Below, one piece after another: positions 52,899-61,495 of a stretch of 64,000 nt of DNA. The first letter of the stretch is position 1, and the number at the start of each line of letters is the position of its first letter. Under the pieces are notes generated by a model. It did not search any database and was not told where the DNA came from. It saw only the letters and a program-made list of their open reading frames with translations. Made by a program: the position numbers and the translations under genes. This DNA is from PNON01 sp964387025 (GTDB lineage Bacteria; Chloroflexota; Anaerolineae; Anaerolineales; Anaerolineaceae). The DNA lies in contig CAYLUZ010000002.1 in assembly GCA_964387025.1 (NCBI GenBank), forward strand, positions 186,001 to 250,000. Reading direction: 5' to 3'.

Positions 52899-53146
52899 TA
52901 TTTTTTCCAAAAATCAGTAGGAAGATCGGTTATCTTCCCAACTACCCACTTAATCATTAGTCGGCCAAACAACTTCATGCAATAGGTAATTTCATTATAC
53001 ACACCAATGTCAACTATCTACATTTGAACATTACATGCCTTTCGGGGCGATGCAATCTTTAATTGAATTTGTCATATTAAATACTTGGATTTTACTTATA
53101 GGCCTAGAGGAATATCGATGGAGAAATATATGAAATTGAATACAGA

Positions 53147-54667
53147 CTAAGGTTTACCGATTGTGAAATAAAAAGTCGCGCCTTTATCAACTTCACCTTC
53201 GGCCCAGATGCGTCCACCATGCCGATTTATGATCCGTTGCACAGTCGCGAGTCCGATACCTATACCGGGGAATTCCCGTTCATTATGCAGGCGCTGAAAA
53301 GCATTGAATAGTTTGGTAGCATATTCCATATTAAAACCAGCACCATTATCCCGAACAAAATAGGCTGGTCCATCTCCGGTTGGTGTAATACCAAATTCAA
53401 TATGTGTTTTTGCACATTTGGATGAAAATTTCCAGGCATTACCTAGCAAATTTTCCATAACTATACGTAATAATTGTTCATCACCACTGACTATAATACC
53501 TTCAGCAACAACAAATTCAACCTGTCGAGTTAAGTCATGTTGCTTTAGATCTGTCACGATTTGTTGTGCAAGTTTACTTAGATTTACTTGCCCCTGGTTA
53601 TATACTTTCCGGGAAAATTTTGCTAACCCTAACAGGGCTTCGATTAAAGCATCCATACGACCTACGGAATCGCGAATTTTTTGAATAAGTCGAAGGCTTT
53701 CTACACTTTGTTGATTAGAATTATATTCCCTTAACATTTCGGTAAAACCCATGACTTGCCTAAGAGGAGCTCGTAAATCATGGGAAACTGAGTAGTTGAA
53801 AGATTCGAGTTCTTTATTGGCAGCTTCAAGTTGGGCTGTTCGTTCGCGTACTCGTTCTTCTAGTTCGGTATTTAGTCTGTTTATTTCAATTAACGAAATC
53901 TCCCGCTCAGTAATATCTCGGATGTTACATTGAGCGATCTTTGTATTTTCAACTAAATACACATTGCTTACAAACTCAACTGCAACGTGTTTACCTTGTT
54001 TGGTTTGCAGGGGGAGGTTTTCATACCGAATATAGTTTTTACTTTGCAACTCCAGGAAAGCTTTTTTGGATGTTTCTATATCACTGAAAGCTCCGAGTTC
54101 CCATAGTTCCTTTCCAAGGAAATCTTCTTTTGAATAGTCCAACATCGTGATCAAGTATGGATTAACATCTAAAACTAATCCCGTAGTTGCATCAAGGATT
54201 AATATCCCATCTTGAGCAGATTCGAACAGACGACGATAGCGAGTTTCCGATTCTTTCAATTCCGTTTCGACTTGTTTTTGAACCCGCCGAAACTCAAATT
54301 CATTTAATTCGCGTTCGATCACCGGTATTATTCGAATCAATTCTTTCTTTTGAATATAGTCCTTTGCCCCAGCCCTCATCAGTGAAACGCCCAAGTTAAT
54401 ATCAATTTCACCAGAAACAATGATAAACGGTATCTCCGGGCGTAATTCATTTGCTAATTCCAATGCCTTAATTGCATTAAATTCTGGCATGGCATGGTCT
54501 GAGGTGATCACATCCCAATTTTGGTTTTCTAATGCAGAACGCATCGTTGTAGCGGTATCAACAATTTCGCTGGTAACGTCGTATCCCCCGTGTTTCAATG
54601 CATTTTGTAGTAATAATCCATCAGACTCTGAATCATCTACGATCAACACCCTCAACTGTTTGTTCAT
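53147..54667 (-). CDS. REC-PAS histidine kinase
   Basis: A 506-residue cytoplasmic kinase with an N-terminal receiver (LIVDDSESDG; the phosphoacceptor is Asp in ITSDHAMPE), one PAS domain (about 145-265), a coiled coil, HisKA of phytochrome-kinase type (YSVSHDLRAPLRQVMGF) and HATPase (NLLGNAWKF, RDNGAGFN, GIGIGLATVQ). Receiver-first kinases of this type take part in phosphorelays. Partners may be the adjacent REC proteins. Confidence 0.9.
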   Translation of the reverse strand: MNKQLRVLIVDDSESDGLLLQNALKHGGYDVTSEIVDTATTMRSALENQNWDVITSDHAMPEFNAIKALELANELRPEIPFIIVSGEIDINLGVSLMRAGAKDYIQKKELIRIIPVIERELNEFEFRRVQKQVETELKESETRYRRLFESAQDGILILDATTGLVLDVNPYLITMLDYSKEDFLGKELWELGAFSDIETSKKAFLELQSKNYIRYENLPLQTKQGKHVAVEFVSNVYLVENTKIAQCNIRDITEREISLIEINRLNTELEERVRERTAQLEAANKELESFNYSVSHDLRAPLRQVMGFTEMLREYNSNQQSVESLRLIQKIRDSVGRMDALIEALLGLAKFSRKVYNQGQVNLSKLAQQIVTDLKQHDLTRQVEFVVAEGIIVSGDEQLLRIVMENLLGNAWKFSSKCAKTHIEFGITPTGDGPAYFVRDNGAGFNMEYATKLFNAFQRLHNEREFPGIGIGLATVQRIINRHGGRIWAEGEVDKGATFYFTIGKP

Positions 54668-54892
54668 ATTTCCTACCCTTCATAGAGTAGTTGTTTGATT
54701 ACTCTTGTTTCATTATAACAACGCACTCACAAAATACTACCATAACTATTTTGTCGTTATTTAAGTCCAAATAATCATGAAAATTTTTGAATCTTACTGG
54801 AATGTACCATTGCAATTACTACCCTGCAATCATTTTTTCATCACTTTTGTACTTTGTAAAACAGCTTGCAAGGGCGGTTGGCTTCAATCATT

Positions 54893-54980
54893 ATTAAATG
54901 CAACACGTCCAACGAGGGGGTCGCCGGACGTGAGAGTGTTTAAGGTTACCCTTATTCACAATAGTAATTGTATCACTAAC
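54893..54980. repeat. Hairpin repeat, copy 1
   Basis: About 88 bases: ATTAAATG-CAACACGTCC, an imperfect 12-bp stem (CACGTCCAACGA / TCGCCGGACGTG), then GAGAGTGTTTAAGGTTACCC and CACAATAGTAATTGTATCAC. Nearly identical copies are at 55661-55750 and 58000-58090. Confidence 0.9.
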
Positions 54981-55058
54981 CTTACTTAGATTCTGCTAGT
55001 TTTTCCACATTCTCTTCCTCTCCAAATGTTGTTTCATTTGGGGAGGGCTGGGGTGGGG

Positions 55059-55104
55059 CTAGGTCCATGCCTCCTCCAACCCATGAAGTTTTGTGGAAAC
55101 ACAG
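55059..55104 (-). pseudogene. Remnant of the C-terminus of a GH25-like gene
   Basis: On the minus strand the codons read V-S-T-K-L-H-G-L-E-E-A-W-T-stop, close to the end F-L-Q-K-L-H-E-L-E-D-A-W-N-stop of the larger remnant at 58.1 kb. Both ends are followed downstream by the same hairpin repeat, so they share an origin. No more of the gene is recognisable here. Confidence 0.5.
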
Positions 55105-55170
55105 GTAGCATAAACCCTTGTTATTATATTTCTTGGAGCCACTGTATAATGACATTATTTGAGAGGAAAT

Positions 55171-55650
55171 ATGAAAAAGTGTCCATTTTGTGCAGAAGAG
55201 ATACAGGATGAAGCCATTGTCTGTCGGTTTTGTGGCCGGGATCTCAAGCCAGTTCAACCCACAATTCCACAACAGGTTGTAACGGTTCCTAATAAGAATA
55301 GTAATGGGGTAATTTATCTTTTACTAGTATTAGGGGTAGTAATTTTCGTCTGCATCGCCTTTTCTATTATGAATAATAGGGATGGAGGTAAAACCAAGGA
55401 TGATCCGAAATCGAACGCCTGGTATACCTGTCGGATGTTCATCGAAAAATATCTCAAATCTCCATCCACAGCCAAGTATCAAAACTATGTTACAGATGGA
55501 GTAGTAAAAGACCTAGGCGGTAGCGTCTACGAAATGGTCATGTGGGTGGATGCTCAAAATTCTTTTGGAGCCCAAATCCGTTCAAATTTTTACTGCAAAG
55601 TTCAAGATATTGGTGACAGCTGGAAACTATTGGATCTTCAGGAACAATAG
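55171..55650 (+). CDS. Zinc-ribbon single-pass membrane protein, paralogue 1
   Basis: A 159-residue protein. Residues 1-27 are a zinc ribbon (MKKCPFCAEEIQDEAIVCRF, then CGRD), followed by a short Pro-rich linker, a membrane helix (about 47-68, GVIYLLLVLGVVIFVCIAF), and an extracytoplasmic domain from WYTCRMFIEKYLKSPSTAKY to the end. The start is ATG at 55171 after GAGAGGAAAT. Its first 27 residues are almost identical to the next gene's, whereas the C-terminal domains are unrelated. No function known. Confidence 0.78.
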   Translation: MKKCPFCAEEIQDEAIVCRFCGRDLKPVQPTIPQQVVTVPNKNSNGVIYLLLVLGVVIFVCIAFSIMNNRDGGKTKDDPKSNAWYTCRMFIEKYLKSPSTAKYQNYVTDGVVKDLGGSVYEMVMWVDAQNSFGAQIRSNFYCKVQDIGDSWKLLDLQEQ

Positions 55651-55660
55651 CCAGCTCACT

Positions 55661-55750
55661 AATTAAATGTAACACGTCCGACAATCCTTCGTCGGACGTG
55701 AGAGTGTTTAAGGTTATCCTCATCGACACATGTATTGTATCATTTTCCAT
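55661..55750. repeat. Hairpin repeat, copy 2
   Basis: AATTAAATGTAACACGTCCGAC, here with a perfect 10-bp stem CACGTCCGAC / GTCGGACGTG and loop AATCCTTC, then GAGAGTGTTTAAGGTTATCC. It lies 11 bases after the first zinc-ribbon gene and ahead of the second. Stem changes relative to copies 1 and 3 keep the pairing. Confidence 0.9.
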
Positions 55751-55796
55751 CCCTAGCATCAGTAAAGCCGTATAATATTAATAATCGGGAGGGATT

Positions 55797-56375
55797 ATGA
55801 AAAAATGTCCGTTTTGCGCAGAAGAAATACAGGATGAGGCTATTGTTTGCCGTTTTTGTGGCCGGGACCAAAGACCAGCTCAGCCACCCGTTTTACAGAC
55901 CTCGCCATCGCCACCAAAACCAAAAGGAAAGCCTGGCTATATTTTATTAATAGTGATTCTCGCCGTTGTCGCTTTTTGCTTAATAATATTAGCCCTCTCT
56001 ACATCTGGGGGTGGATCGATCATTCCTAAGCAGGTTTCCAATATTACCTGGCAGGAAATTAAAGCAAACCGCGAAATTATGACCGACGCTCAATGGAATG
56101 AATATGAAAAAACAATTGTTGGTAAGCGCGTTCATTGGGTAGGTTTCATTTCCGAGGTTGCGGACGATATCACCGGTACAAATTACGTTTGGGTTTGCAT
56201 TTATTCCGCAGACTGTGAATACAACTTCTTGGAGCGAGTCTACTTTGAATATCCTGTAGATAAAAGCCTGGCCTTGCAAAAAGGTCAGCAAATCACTTTC
56301 GAGGGCGATATAGAAAGTGGGATTGCTCTTCTAGGTTTCAATGTCAAACTTTCGAATGCTACAATAATTGAATAG
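55797..56375 (+). CDS. Zinc-ribbon single-pass membrane protein, paralogue 2
   Basis: A 192-residue protein with the same N-terminal zinc ribbon as its neighbour (MKKCPFCAEEIQDEAIVCRF), a Pro-rich linker, a membrane helix (YILLIVILAVVAFCLIILAL) and a distinct C-terminal domain beginning ITWQEIKANREIMTDAQWNEY. Strands such as GKRVHWVGFISEVADD and GQQITFEGDIESG suggest an OB-fold of the tRNA_anti-like kind. It starts after GGGAGGGATT. The duplication followed by domain exchange is evident. Confidence 0.78.
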   Translation: MKKCPFCAEEIQDEAIVCRFCGRDQRPAQPPVLQTSPSPPKPKGKPGYILLIVILAVVAFCLIILALSTSGGGSIIPKQVSNITWQEIKANREIMTDAQWNEYEKTIVGKRVHWVGFISEVADDITGTNYVWVCIYSADCEYNFLERVYFEYPVDKSLALQKGQQITFEGDIESGIALLGFNVKLSNATIIE

Positions 56376-56389
56376 CTTGCTTAAATCAT

Positions 56390-56430
56390 TGGAGCGACCC
56401 GGTACTACGGACTTGGTCGCTCCATTTGTT
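56390..56430 (+). terminator. Terminator after paralogue 2
   Basis: A perfect 10-bp stem TGGAGCGACC / GGTCGCTCCA with a 15-base loop, followed by TTTGTTTAT. It lies between convergent genes and may serve both. Confidence 0.75.
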
Positions 56431-56475
56431 TATGCTTAAGTATTACTTGATAGAATATTTTGGATAAATTAATTC

Positions 56476-57660
56476 TTATCTATCCTTAATCGTTGGAGAA
56501 ATAAAAGCTTGTAACAACTCTAAATTACAATGAATTGTTTTATTTTCTTTAATAATAAGATCCATGGAACGAAGAATTTTGATATCACGAAGAACAGTTT
56601 TATCTGATAATCCTGCATAGCATTCTGCAACTTTTCCGGATAATCTTCGCACCTCATTAACTTCTACAGGTTTTTTGTATTTATTCATTTCAAGAATTAG
56701 TGTTTTTCTGCGTTCATCTTCTTGTCGTTTCTTATCTTCAAATTTGCGATGGATAAAATTTACCCAATGGACATATAGCTGATCTTCTCGAATATATGCT
56801 ATCTGCTCTGTCAAACCATCAACGAATCCTTGTAATGCGTATTTAATGAAATTTGATAAATCCCCTTTTGTGCGAGATGTTATATCTAATTGTCTGTAAT
56901 ATTCTGTTCTTGTTTGGTTATAATGGTTGCTTAATAAATGAGCTGCAGCAGCAGGTACACCTATCGACAGTAAATACTTAAATTCGATTAGCCTTGCTGT
57001 CCTCCCATTTCCTTCTCCAAATGGGTGAATCCATACAAAATATACATGAGATATGATTGCTTTTAATATTCCAAAAGTCAGCTTCTTGGATTCTGGGAAT
57101 TTCATTTCTTCATTTAGCCAAGAAACATATCGTTCGATTAAATATTCAACATCTTTAGCTGGAGCACCTCGGTAATTAGCGACTGTAACAGAGTAATCTC
57201 TTAAGACACCAGATACAATCCCATCCTCAAGTTGCAAGCCTTCAAGAACTAATTTATTTGAATCAACTATTTCTTTAAGTGTTAATTTAATGTTTTTATT
57301 GTGAAGAACATCCTGGCCAATTTTATTTACTGCTTTGACTATATTGTCTATTTCTGTCCCTAAATATTCTTTTGATGGTGGAAGTTTCAATTGCCCATCT
57401 ATTCTTTTTTGTACTTCCTCTTCAGTTAATGTATTACCTTCAATTGCTGTTGTTGCCAAAACTCCTTTTGCCAGGTAAATATGCATTAATTTCTCTAGAT
57501 TCTCGGGCAGTAAAGGTGTGCCTATTATATGTTCGCATTTCGATTTCGCTTCACCAAGCAATAACCATGTTTCATAATCTAATTTTGAAAAATCGAGTAT
57601 AAACTTTATCCATGGATGAGTATTTTCATATTCACGCTCGGTGTTATTTGTTTTTGACAT
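56476..57660 (-). CDS. Fic-family AMP-transferase-like protein
   Basis: A 394-residue Fic protein, which transfers AMP or another nucleotide-derived group to a target protein hydroxyl. The active-site motif HPFGEGNGRTAR starts at His212. The inhibitory motif T-T-A-I-E-G-N at residues 70-76 ((S/T)xxxE(G/N)) lies N-terminal, as in class II Fic proteins that control themselves in cis. The C-terminal 100 residues resemble a winged helix (DKTVLRDIKILRSMDLI). No antitoxin gene is needed or seen. The target is unknown, with housekeeping or defence roles both possible. Confidence 0.9.
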   Translation of the reverse strand: MSKTNNTEREYENTHPWIKFILDFSKLDYETWLLLGEAKSKCEHIIGTPLLPENLEKLMHIYLAKGVLATTAIEGNTLTEEEVQKRIDGQLKLPPSKEYLGTEIDNIVKAVNKIGQDVLHNKNIKLTLKEIVDSNKLVLEGLQLEDGIVSGVLRDYSVTVANYRGAPAKDVEYLIERYVSWLNEEMKFPESKKLTFGILKAIISHVYFVWIHPFGEGNGRTARLIEFKYLLSIGVPAAAAHLLSNHYNQTRTEYYRQLDITSRTKGDLSNFIKYALQGFVDGLTEQIAYIREDQLYVHWVNFIHRKFEDKKRQEDERRKTLILEMNKYKKPVEVNEVRRLSGKVAECYAGLSDKTVLRDIKILRSMDLIIKENKTIHCNLELLQAFISPTIKDR

Positions 57661-57845
57661 ATTACTCCGGATGACTTGTCTTTGTTGTTTGTAAATTAGT
57701 TGGGATTATTGTTATCCTATTATATTGGTAATATCTTATCTGAGTATAACATATAACTATTAACTTACAATAGGGAAAATATAATAGAATTAATTGAATC
57801 TACATCTTTTTAGTGCAATAATAATATCAAGAAGGGAGGAAAATT

Positions 57846-57966
57846 ATGGCAAAGTTAAAAACACAAACCTCCTATCGTGACACTGGAAAAGGCAAATATA
57901 TTTCCCAAAAACAAGCGAAAAATAACGAGAACCACAGTTAAAGAAACAAATAACAAAGGCAATTAA
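57846..57966 (+). pseudogene. Frameshifted small protein gene
   Basis: A perfect GGGAGG lies 6 bases before the ATG. The frame reads MAKLKTQTSYRDTGKGKYIS and stops at 57941 after 31 codons with an unlikely tail. From about 57921, the +1 frame reads on as TRTTVKETNNKGN to a stop at 57964-57966. Joined, the product resembles the ubiquitous short SYRDxxTGKYV...TTVKE peptides. One extra base in the A-rich tract AAAAATAA (57918-57925) would explain it. This could be a mutation, a sequencing error or a recoding site. Confidence 0.6.
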
Positions 57967-57999
57967 AAGAAACTTGCAAAAAATAAGGAGTTATCACAA

Positions 58000-58090
58000 G
58001 CAACACGTCCGACGAGGGGGTCGCCGGACGTGAGAGTGTTTAAGGTCACCCTTATTCACAATAGTAATTGTCTCACTTCCATTCCCTAGT
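58000..58090. repeat. Hairpin repeat, copy 3
   Basis: GCAACACGTCCGACGAGGGG, the stem CACGTCCGACGA / TCGCCGGACGTG, GAGAGTGTTTAAGGTCACCC and CACAATAGTAATTGTCTCAC. It runs into the 3' end of the GH25-like remnant (stop codon at 58086-58088). Confidence 0.9.
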
Positions 58091-58697
58091 TCCACGCATC
58101 CTCTAGTTCATGAAGTTTCTGTAGAAATGCCGGCAGCCGATCCACAGCAATAGGAGGCTCTTCAACCGGTGTGCTTGCCTTCATACCCCACCAGGTCTTC
58201 AGTTCATCCAGTGTCCCATCCCAAATCGATATATCCATTGGATGGCCAGCACATCCTGGCAGGATCAATCTATCTCCTGAAATCTGCCACAATTTGACCT
58301 TACCGGGTGAAACGTGGCTCGAACCAATAAGGTCTGCATCTGCAAACTTTACCGTTACCAGTTTCGTTTTCAGGTCGCCCCAGGTTTGAGGGGTCTTTGA
58401 TGGCTGTAATGAGTTGGGGTATCTCGCCCACCAGTAATCCACAACGATCCTCCAAGGATTGAGCATACTAAGAAATCCCGCCCCGGTATAGATTGCCGGC
58501 TTATACCCTGCATCCAGGCAACATTCCAGGAAATAATAAACATCCTTTGCATAACTTCCCTCACTGTGTAAAATATATTTTTTACATTTCTTATGATTAG
58601 TAATGTTCCAATAATTTGTAAATGGCCTTCTTCTGTAATCCCCGATCTGCTCGATTAGGTGATACCGATCTATGGTTTTGCTGGTAGATTTTGCATT
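58086..58697 (-). pseudogene. 5'-truncated glycoside hydrolase 25-like gene
   Basis: The frame is open on the minus strand from a stop at 58698-58700 to the TAG at 58086-58088 (203 codons). Only one ATG (58466) is inside it. Sequence before this ATG is clearly part of the same protein: AKDVYYFLECCLDAGYKPAI then YTGAGFLSMLNPWRIVVDYW, matching the barrel pattern of GH25 lysozymes, and KLWQISGDRLILPG with DISIWDGTLDEL near the end. The N-terminal third with the catalytic residues, and any start codon, is missing. A protein from 58466 (126 residues) would not be a whole enzyme. Confidence 0.65.
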
Positions 58698-58904
58698 TTA
58701 AAACATAAATGTGAAATTTAGTTCTCGCTTTCGTCCCATTTTAGATTAACACCAGATAGAGACCAATAAAGTCTAACATGACAAAATTTTTATCCCAATA
58801 TTAGTCAGGGCAATATTTTCGTGTTAATTTGTCGTGTTATTTGAACAATTTTTATTGACTTCAGTTATAATTAATTATATGTGATCATGCGCTGGGGAGT
58901 ATTG

Positions 58905-60179
58905 ATGGCCATCATTAGAGTAAACCCAGAAATATTAAAGACGAATGTTTTATCTATAAATTCGACGGCTGGCGAAACCCAAAAGACGGGAAGTTTCGCT
59001 CAAGCCGCTTCTCTATCTGCCCCCAGTTATGACGGTCAATTTGGCCCAAAAGTAAAGGCCATTGGGTCAGAAGCCATGATGAAAGCAAGTAGTCTTTCTA
59101 ATGAACATAACAAGCTGGCAACGAGATTGGATCTAATTGCAAGAGGTTTTGAATCAGCCGATGGTCGTTCTATCCATGAATCTGGATCATTTCTAGTCAA
59201 TTCTCGTCTCCCTCCAAACGGGAAACCATCATTATTCTATTTCATATCGCTTTTACCTAATCGTGTTTTAACTATAAAAGACTTTTACGACTTTCTTCGC
59301 CCCTGGCTTTTAATAGGAGGATTATTTCCATCATTTAACAGTGTTCCCATCTTAGTAACCGGAACGATCCTGTCACCATTTCTGGGTTATGTATGGGGAC
59401 GTTTTTTCGGGATCATCATTAACTGGATGGATAGCAATAAAGGAAATCTAGGCGGTAAAACAGATAATACTAGTCAAACAAAACAACAGATTCAACAGGA
59501 AACTGTGCAAACATCTGGTGATCTTCGCACCATATTGGGCGCAACAGAAGATGGAAAAAAGTCAAAAGTCGTGCATGACTCCATTGAAAATAATCACTCG
59601 AAGGAATCTGAAAATATTCTAAAGCATGGGATGACAGATTCTGAAAAAATGAACTCAATTAATTATGAAGGAATTACTATCCGTTATGTAGATAACAAGG
59701 ATGAAAACTCTGCTATAACAAAAACAATCAAAAATCTTGCTGATTCAGACAAACTCCCTGATGAGCTACAGAAACACACTAGAGAGATCATTCTAACTGA
59801 TCAGAAGAATAAGGATGATTCTTATTGGGCAAAACAATATAAGATGCCTGGATTTGAATCTGCTGCTACAGGTGGAGATGGTGATATCGTAGTTTATGGA
59901 GGACGTCAAGCATCTGTTGACACTATCTCTCATGAGATGGGGCATAACTTAGCAAAAGCTCGTTATGGATCCGCGACGCCAACATCTGAATCTGAATTTG
60001 ATGCTGCAATTTCCTCAGGAGAGCCTCCCCCTACAAAATATGCAAAAGTAGCTCCAGCAGAGGATTTCGCTGAGTCAATTAAATTGTATATTGCAGATCC
60101 CGAACATTTACAAAAGATCGCTCCTACAAGGTATGACATAATTAATAAGTTATTAAAGGATGAGTCATATGGTGGTTAA
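58905..60179 (+). CDS. Putative type VII-type toxin: ESX-like N-terminus and HEXXH metallopeptidase
   Basis: A 424-residue protein with no signal peptide. Residues 1-95 are helical and resemble WXG100/ESX substrates (MAIIRVNPEILKTNV, later EHNKLATRLDLIARGFESAD). About 130-175 are hydrophobic (LLIGGLFPSF, ILVTGTILSPFLGYVWGRFF). A polar linker follows. The C-terminal domain has zinc motif HEMGH at 343-347 and a likely third ligand in AEDFAESIKLY (Glu386-Glu390), the layout of anthrax lethal-factor-like toxins. The start at 58905 has GGGGAG upstream. Two genes follow at once. Neither secretion nor toxicity is shown by sequence alone. Confidence 0.68.
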   Translation: MAIIRVNPEILKTNVLSINSTAGETQKTGSFAQAASLSAPSYDGQFGPKVKAIGSEAMMKASSLSNEHNKLATRLDLIARGFESADGRSIHESGSFLVNSRLPPNGKPSLFYFISLLPNRVLTIKDFYDFLRPWLLIGGLFPSFNSVPILVTGTILSPFLGYVWGRFFGIIINWMDSNKGNLGGKTDNTSQTKQQIQQETVQTSGDLRTILGATEDGKKSKVVHDSIENNHSKESENILKHGMTDSEKMNSINYEGITIRYVDNKDENSAITKTIKNLADSDKLPDELQKHTREIILTDQKNKDDSYWAKQYKMPGFESAATGGDGDIVVYGGRQASVDTISHEMGHNLAKARYGSATPTSESEFDAAISSGEPPPTKYAKVAPAEDFAESIKLYIADPEHLQKIAPTRYDIINKLLKDESYGG

Positions 60180-60180
60180 T

Positions 60181-60399
60181 ATGGGTAAATTTGAAGATAT
60201 TACACAGGAAAGAATTGAAGGACCCACTCCTCATAATGGCGTTTATGCCATTGCGTACTTCATGGATAATACCGGTACTCCAACCAGCAAAGATAAGGCA
60301 GAAAAAGTGGAGATTCATGAAGTAGATAAAAATGGTGAGGTCATTTATAGGACTTATGGCGTGATTAACGCGCCAGAAGAACATTCTCGACATGAATAA
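60181..60399 (+). CDS. Small protein next to the toxin, possible immunity or accessory factor
   Basis: A 72-residue acidic protein (MGKFEDITQERIEGPTPHNG). It starts one base after the toxin stop and overlaps the next gene by 8 bases, so the three are translationally coupled. A beta-rich pattern (GVYAIAYFMDNTG, KVEIHEVDKNGEVI) is seen. Position suits an immunity or accessory protein, but no family is recognised. Confidence 0.55.
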   Translation: MGKFEDITQERIEGPTPHNGVYAIAYFMDNTGTPTSKDKAEKVEIHEVDKNGEVIYRTYGVINAPEEHSRHE

Positions 60400-61201
60400 T
60401 AATGGCTACTATTCGATAGAGTTAACTAATGATCAACTGTGGTTACTCATGAACCAGTATGCACCAATATCAATTCTGGGGATGAAAAACCCGTGGGAAG
60501 GCATACTTTCTGAGGAAATTTCTATCAAAGTAGATTCTGCCATTCAAGAATTATCAGACCGTAATTTGATTAGGGTAATATCACATAACGAATTGGATGT
60601 AGATGATTTACTGTTACAAATGGTAGAAGCCTGTGCCCACCCTGATATTCTGATTTTGTTTACAAAAATTAAGGTCGATTGGTCAAAGCCTGAAGTGATA
60701 TATTTCCAAATTAAAAATGGACAGATTTTTTCAAGGGAAGAAAAAACACTCTCTAGCCAAAATTTATCCTTGATCCAGAACAAGGAAAATTTACTAAAGA
60801 TTTTTCAGTCAGAGCTACCTAATAACATTGACAAGCCGAATAATGATTGTGAATTTCAAATTACCGAGGATATTTTTGGTAAAGCAGCAGATGCATATAG
60901 AAATATAAAAAGCCTCAAAAGCAAATCTTTGTTACTTGATTCAGGATTGAACATTGAACAACTAAGTCTTATTGAGAAAACCCTAATGGATATACGTGCA
61001 AATTTCAACATTGCAATAATCCATCAATTTGGAATCAAAGAAAATCGGTATATAAGCGGATTTAGCATCCTTGCTGGCGGTAATCATGTTTGGCTTATTC
61101 AACCCTCTACGGAACATGGGAAGAATATGCTGTCATTTAGTCTTGCGCATGAATCATCAATTTATAAGGCATTATGCGAAATACTTAAAGAATTTAAATA
61201 A
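60392..61201 (+). CDS. EspG-like protein (possible type VII substrate chaperone)
   Basis: A 269-residue protein. The N-terminal half (IELTNDQLWLLMNQYAP, then AIQELSDRNLIRV, VEACAHPDI) and the C-terminal GFSILAGGNHVWLIQPS follow the general layout of EspG family proteins, which in actinobacteria bind ESX substrates before export. The similarity is weak and judged by eye. Its place behind the ESX-like toxin supports the idea. No ATG problem: ATG at 60392 overlaps the previous gene. Confidence 0.5.
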   Translation: MNNNGYYSIELTNDQLWLLMNQYAPISILGMKNPWEGILSEEISIKVDSAIQELSDRNLIRVISHNELDVDDLLLQMVEACAHPDILILFTKIKVDWSKPEVIYFQIKNGQIFSREEKTLSSQNLSLIQNKENLLKIFQSELPNNIDKPNNDCEFQITEDIFGKAADAYRNIKSLKSKSLLLDSGLNIEQLSLIEKTLMDIRANFNIAIIHQFGIKENRYISGFSILAGGNHVWLIQPSTEHGKNMLSFSLAHESSIYKALCEILKEFK

Positions 61202-61495
61202 TAACCTATGCTGGTAATCAAGAGCTGATCTTTAAGGCATTATTTGCACTCGAAATGAATCATTAATTTCCCAAACGCTTAATTAATGGATTCGTCGCAC
61301 TAGTCGGGTGCCGAATACCTAGAAGTCAACAGCCATCACCCCCTTGCCAATTTGACCTTGGAAATGGCAGGGATCTTTTGTTTGAGTGTAATGTAATTCG
61401 ATATTAAGGGGTTTGCTTATCATGACAGTTTTTTATGCTATTTGAATAAGAGGATTTTACTATCAAACCACATCATATCATGAAAAGCACCAGTA

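Noticed and set aside
54982..55272. A 96-residue minus-strand frame
   Set aside because: It runs over the start of the first zinc-ribbon gene and the repeat flank in a frame that differs from the GH25-like remnant; no protein character.
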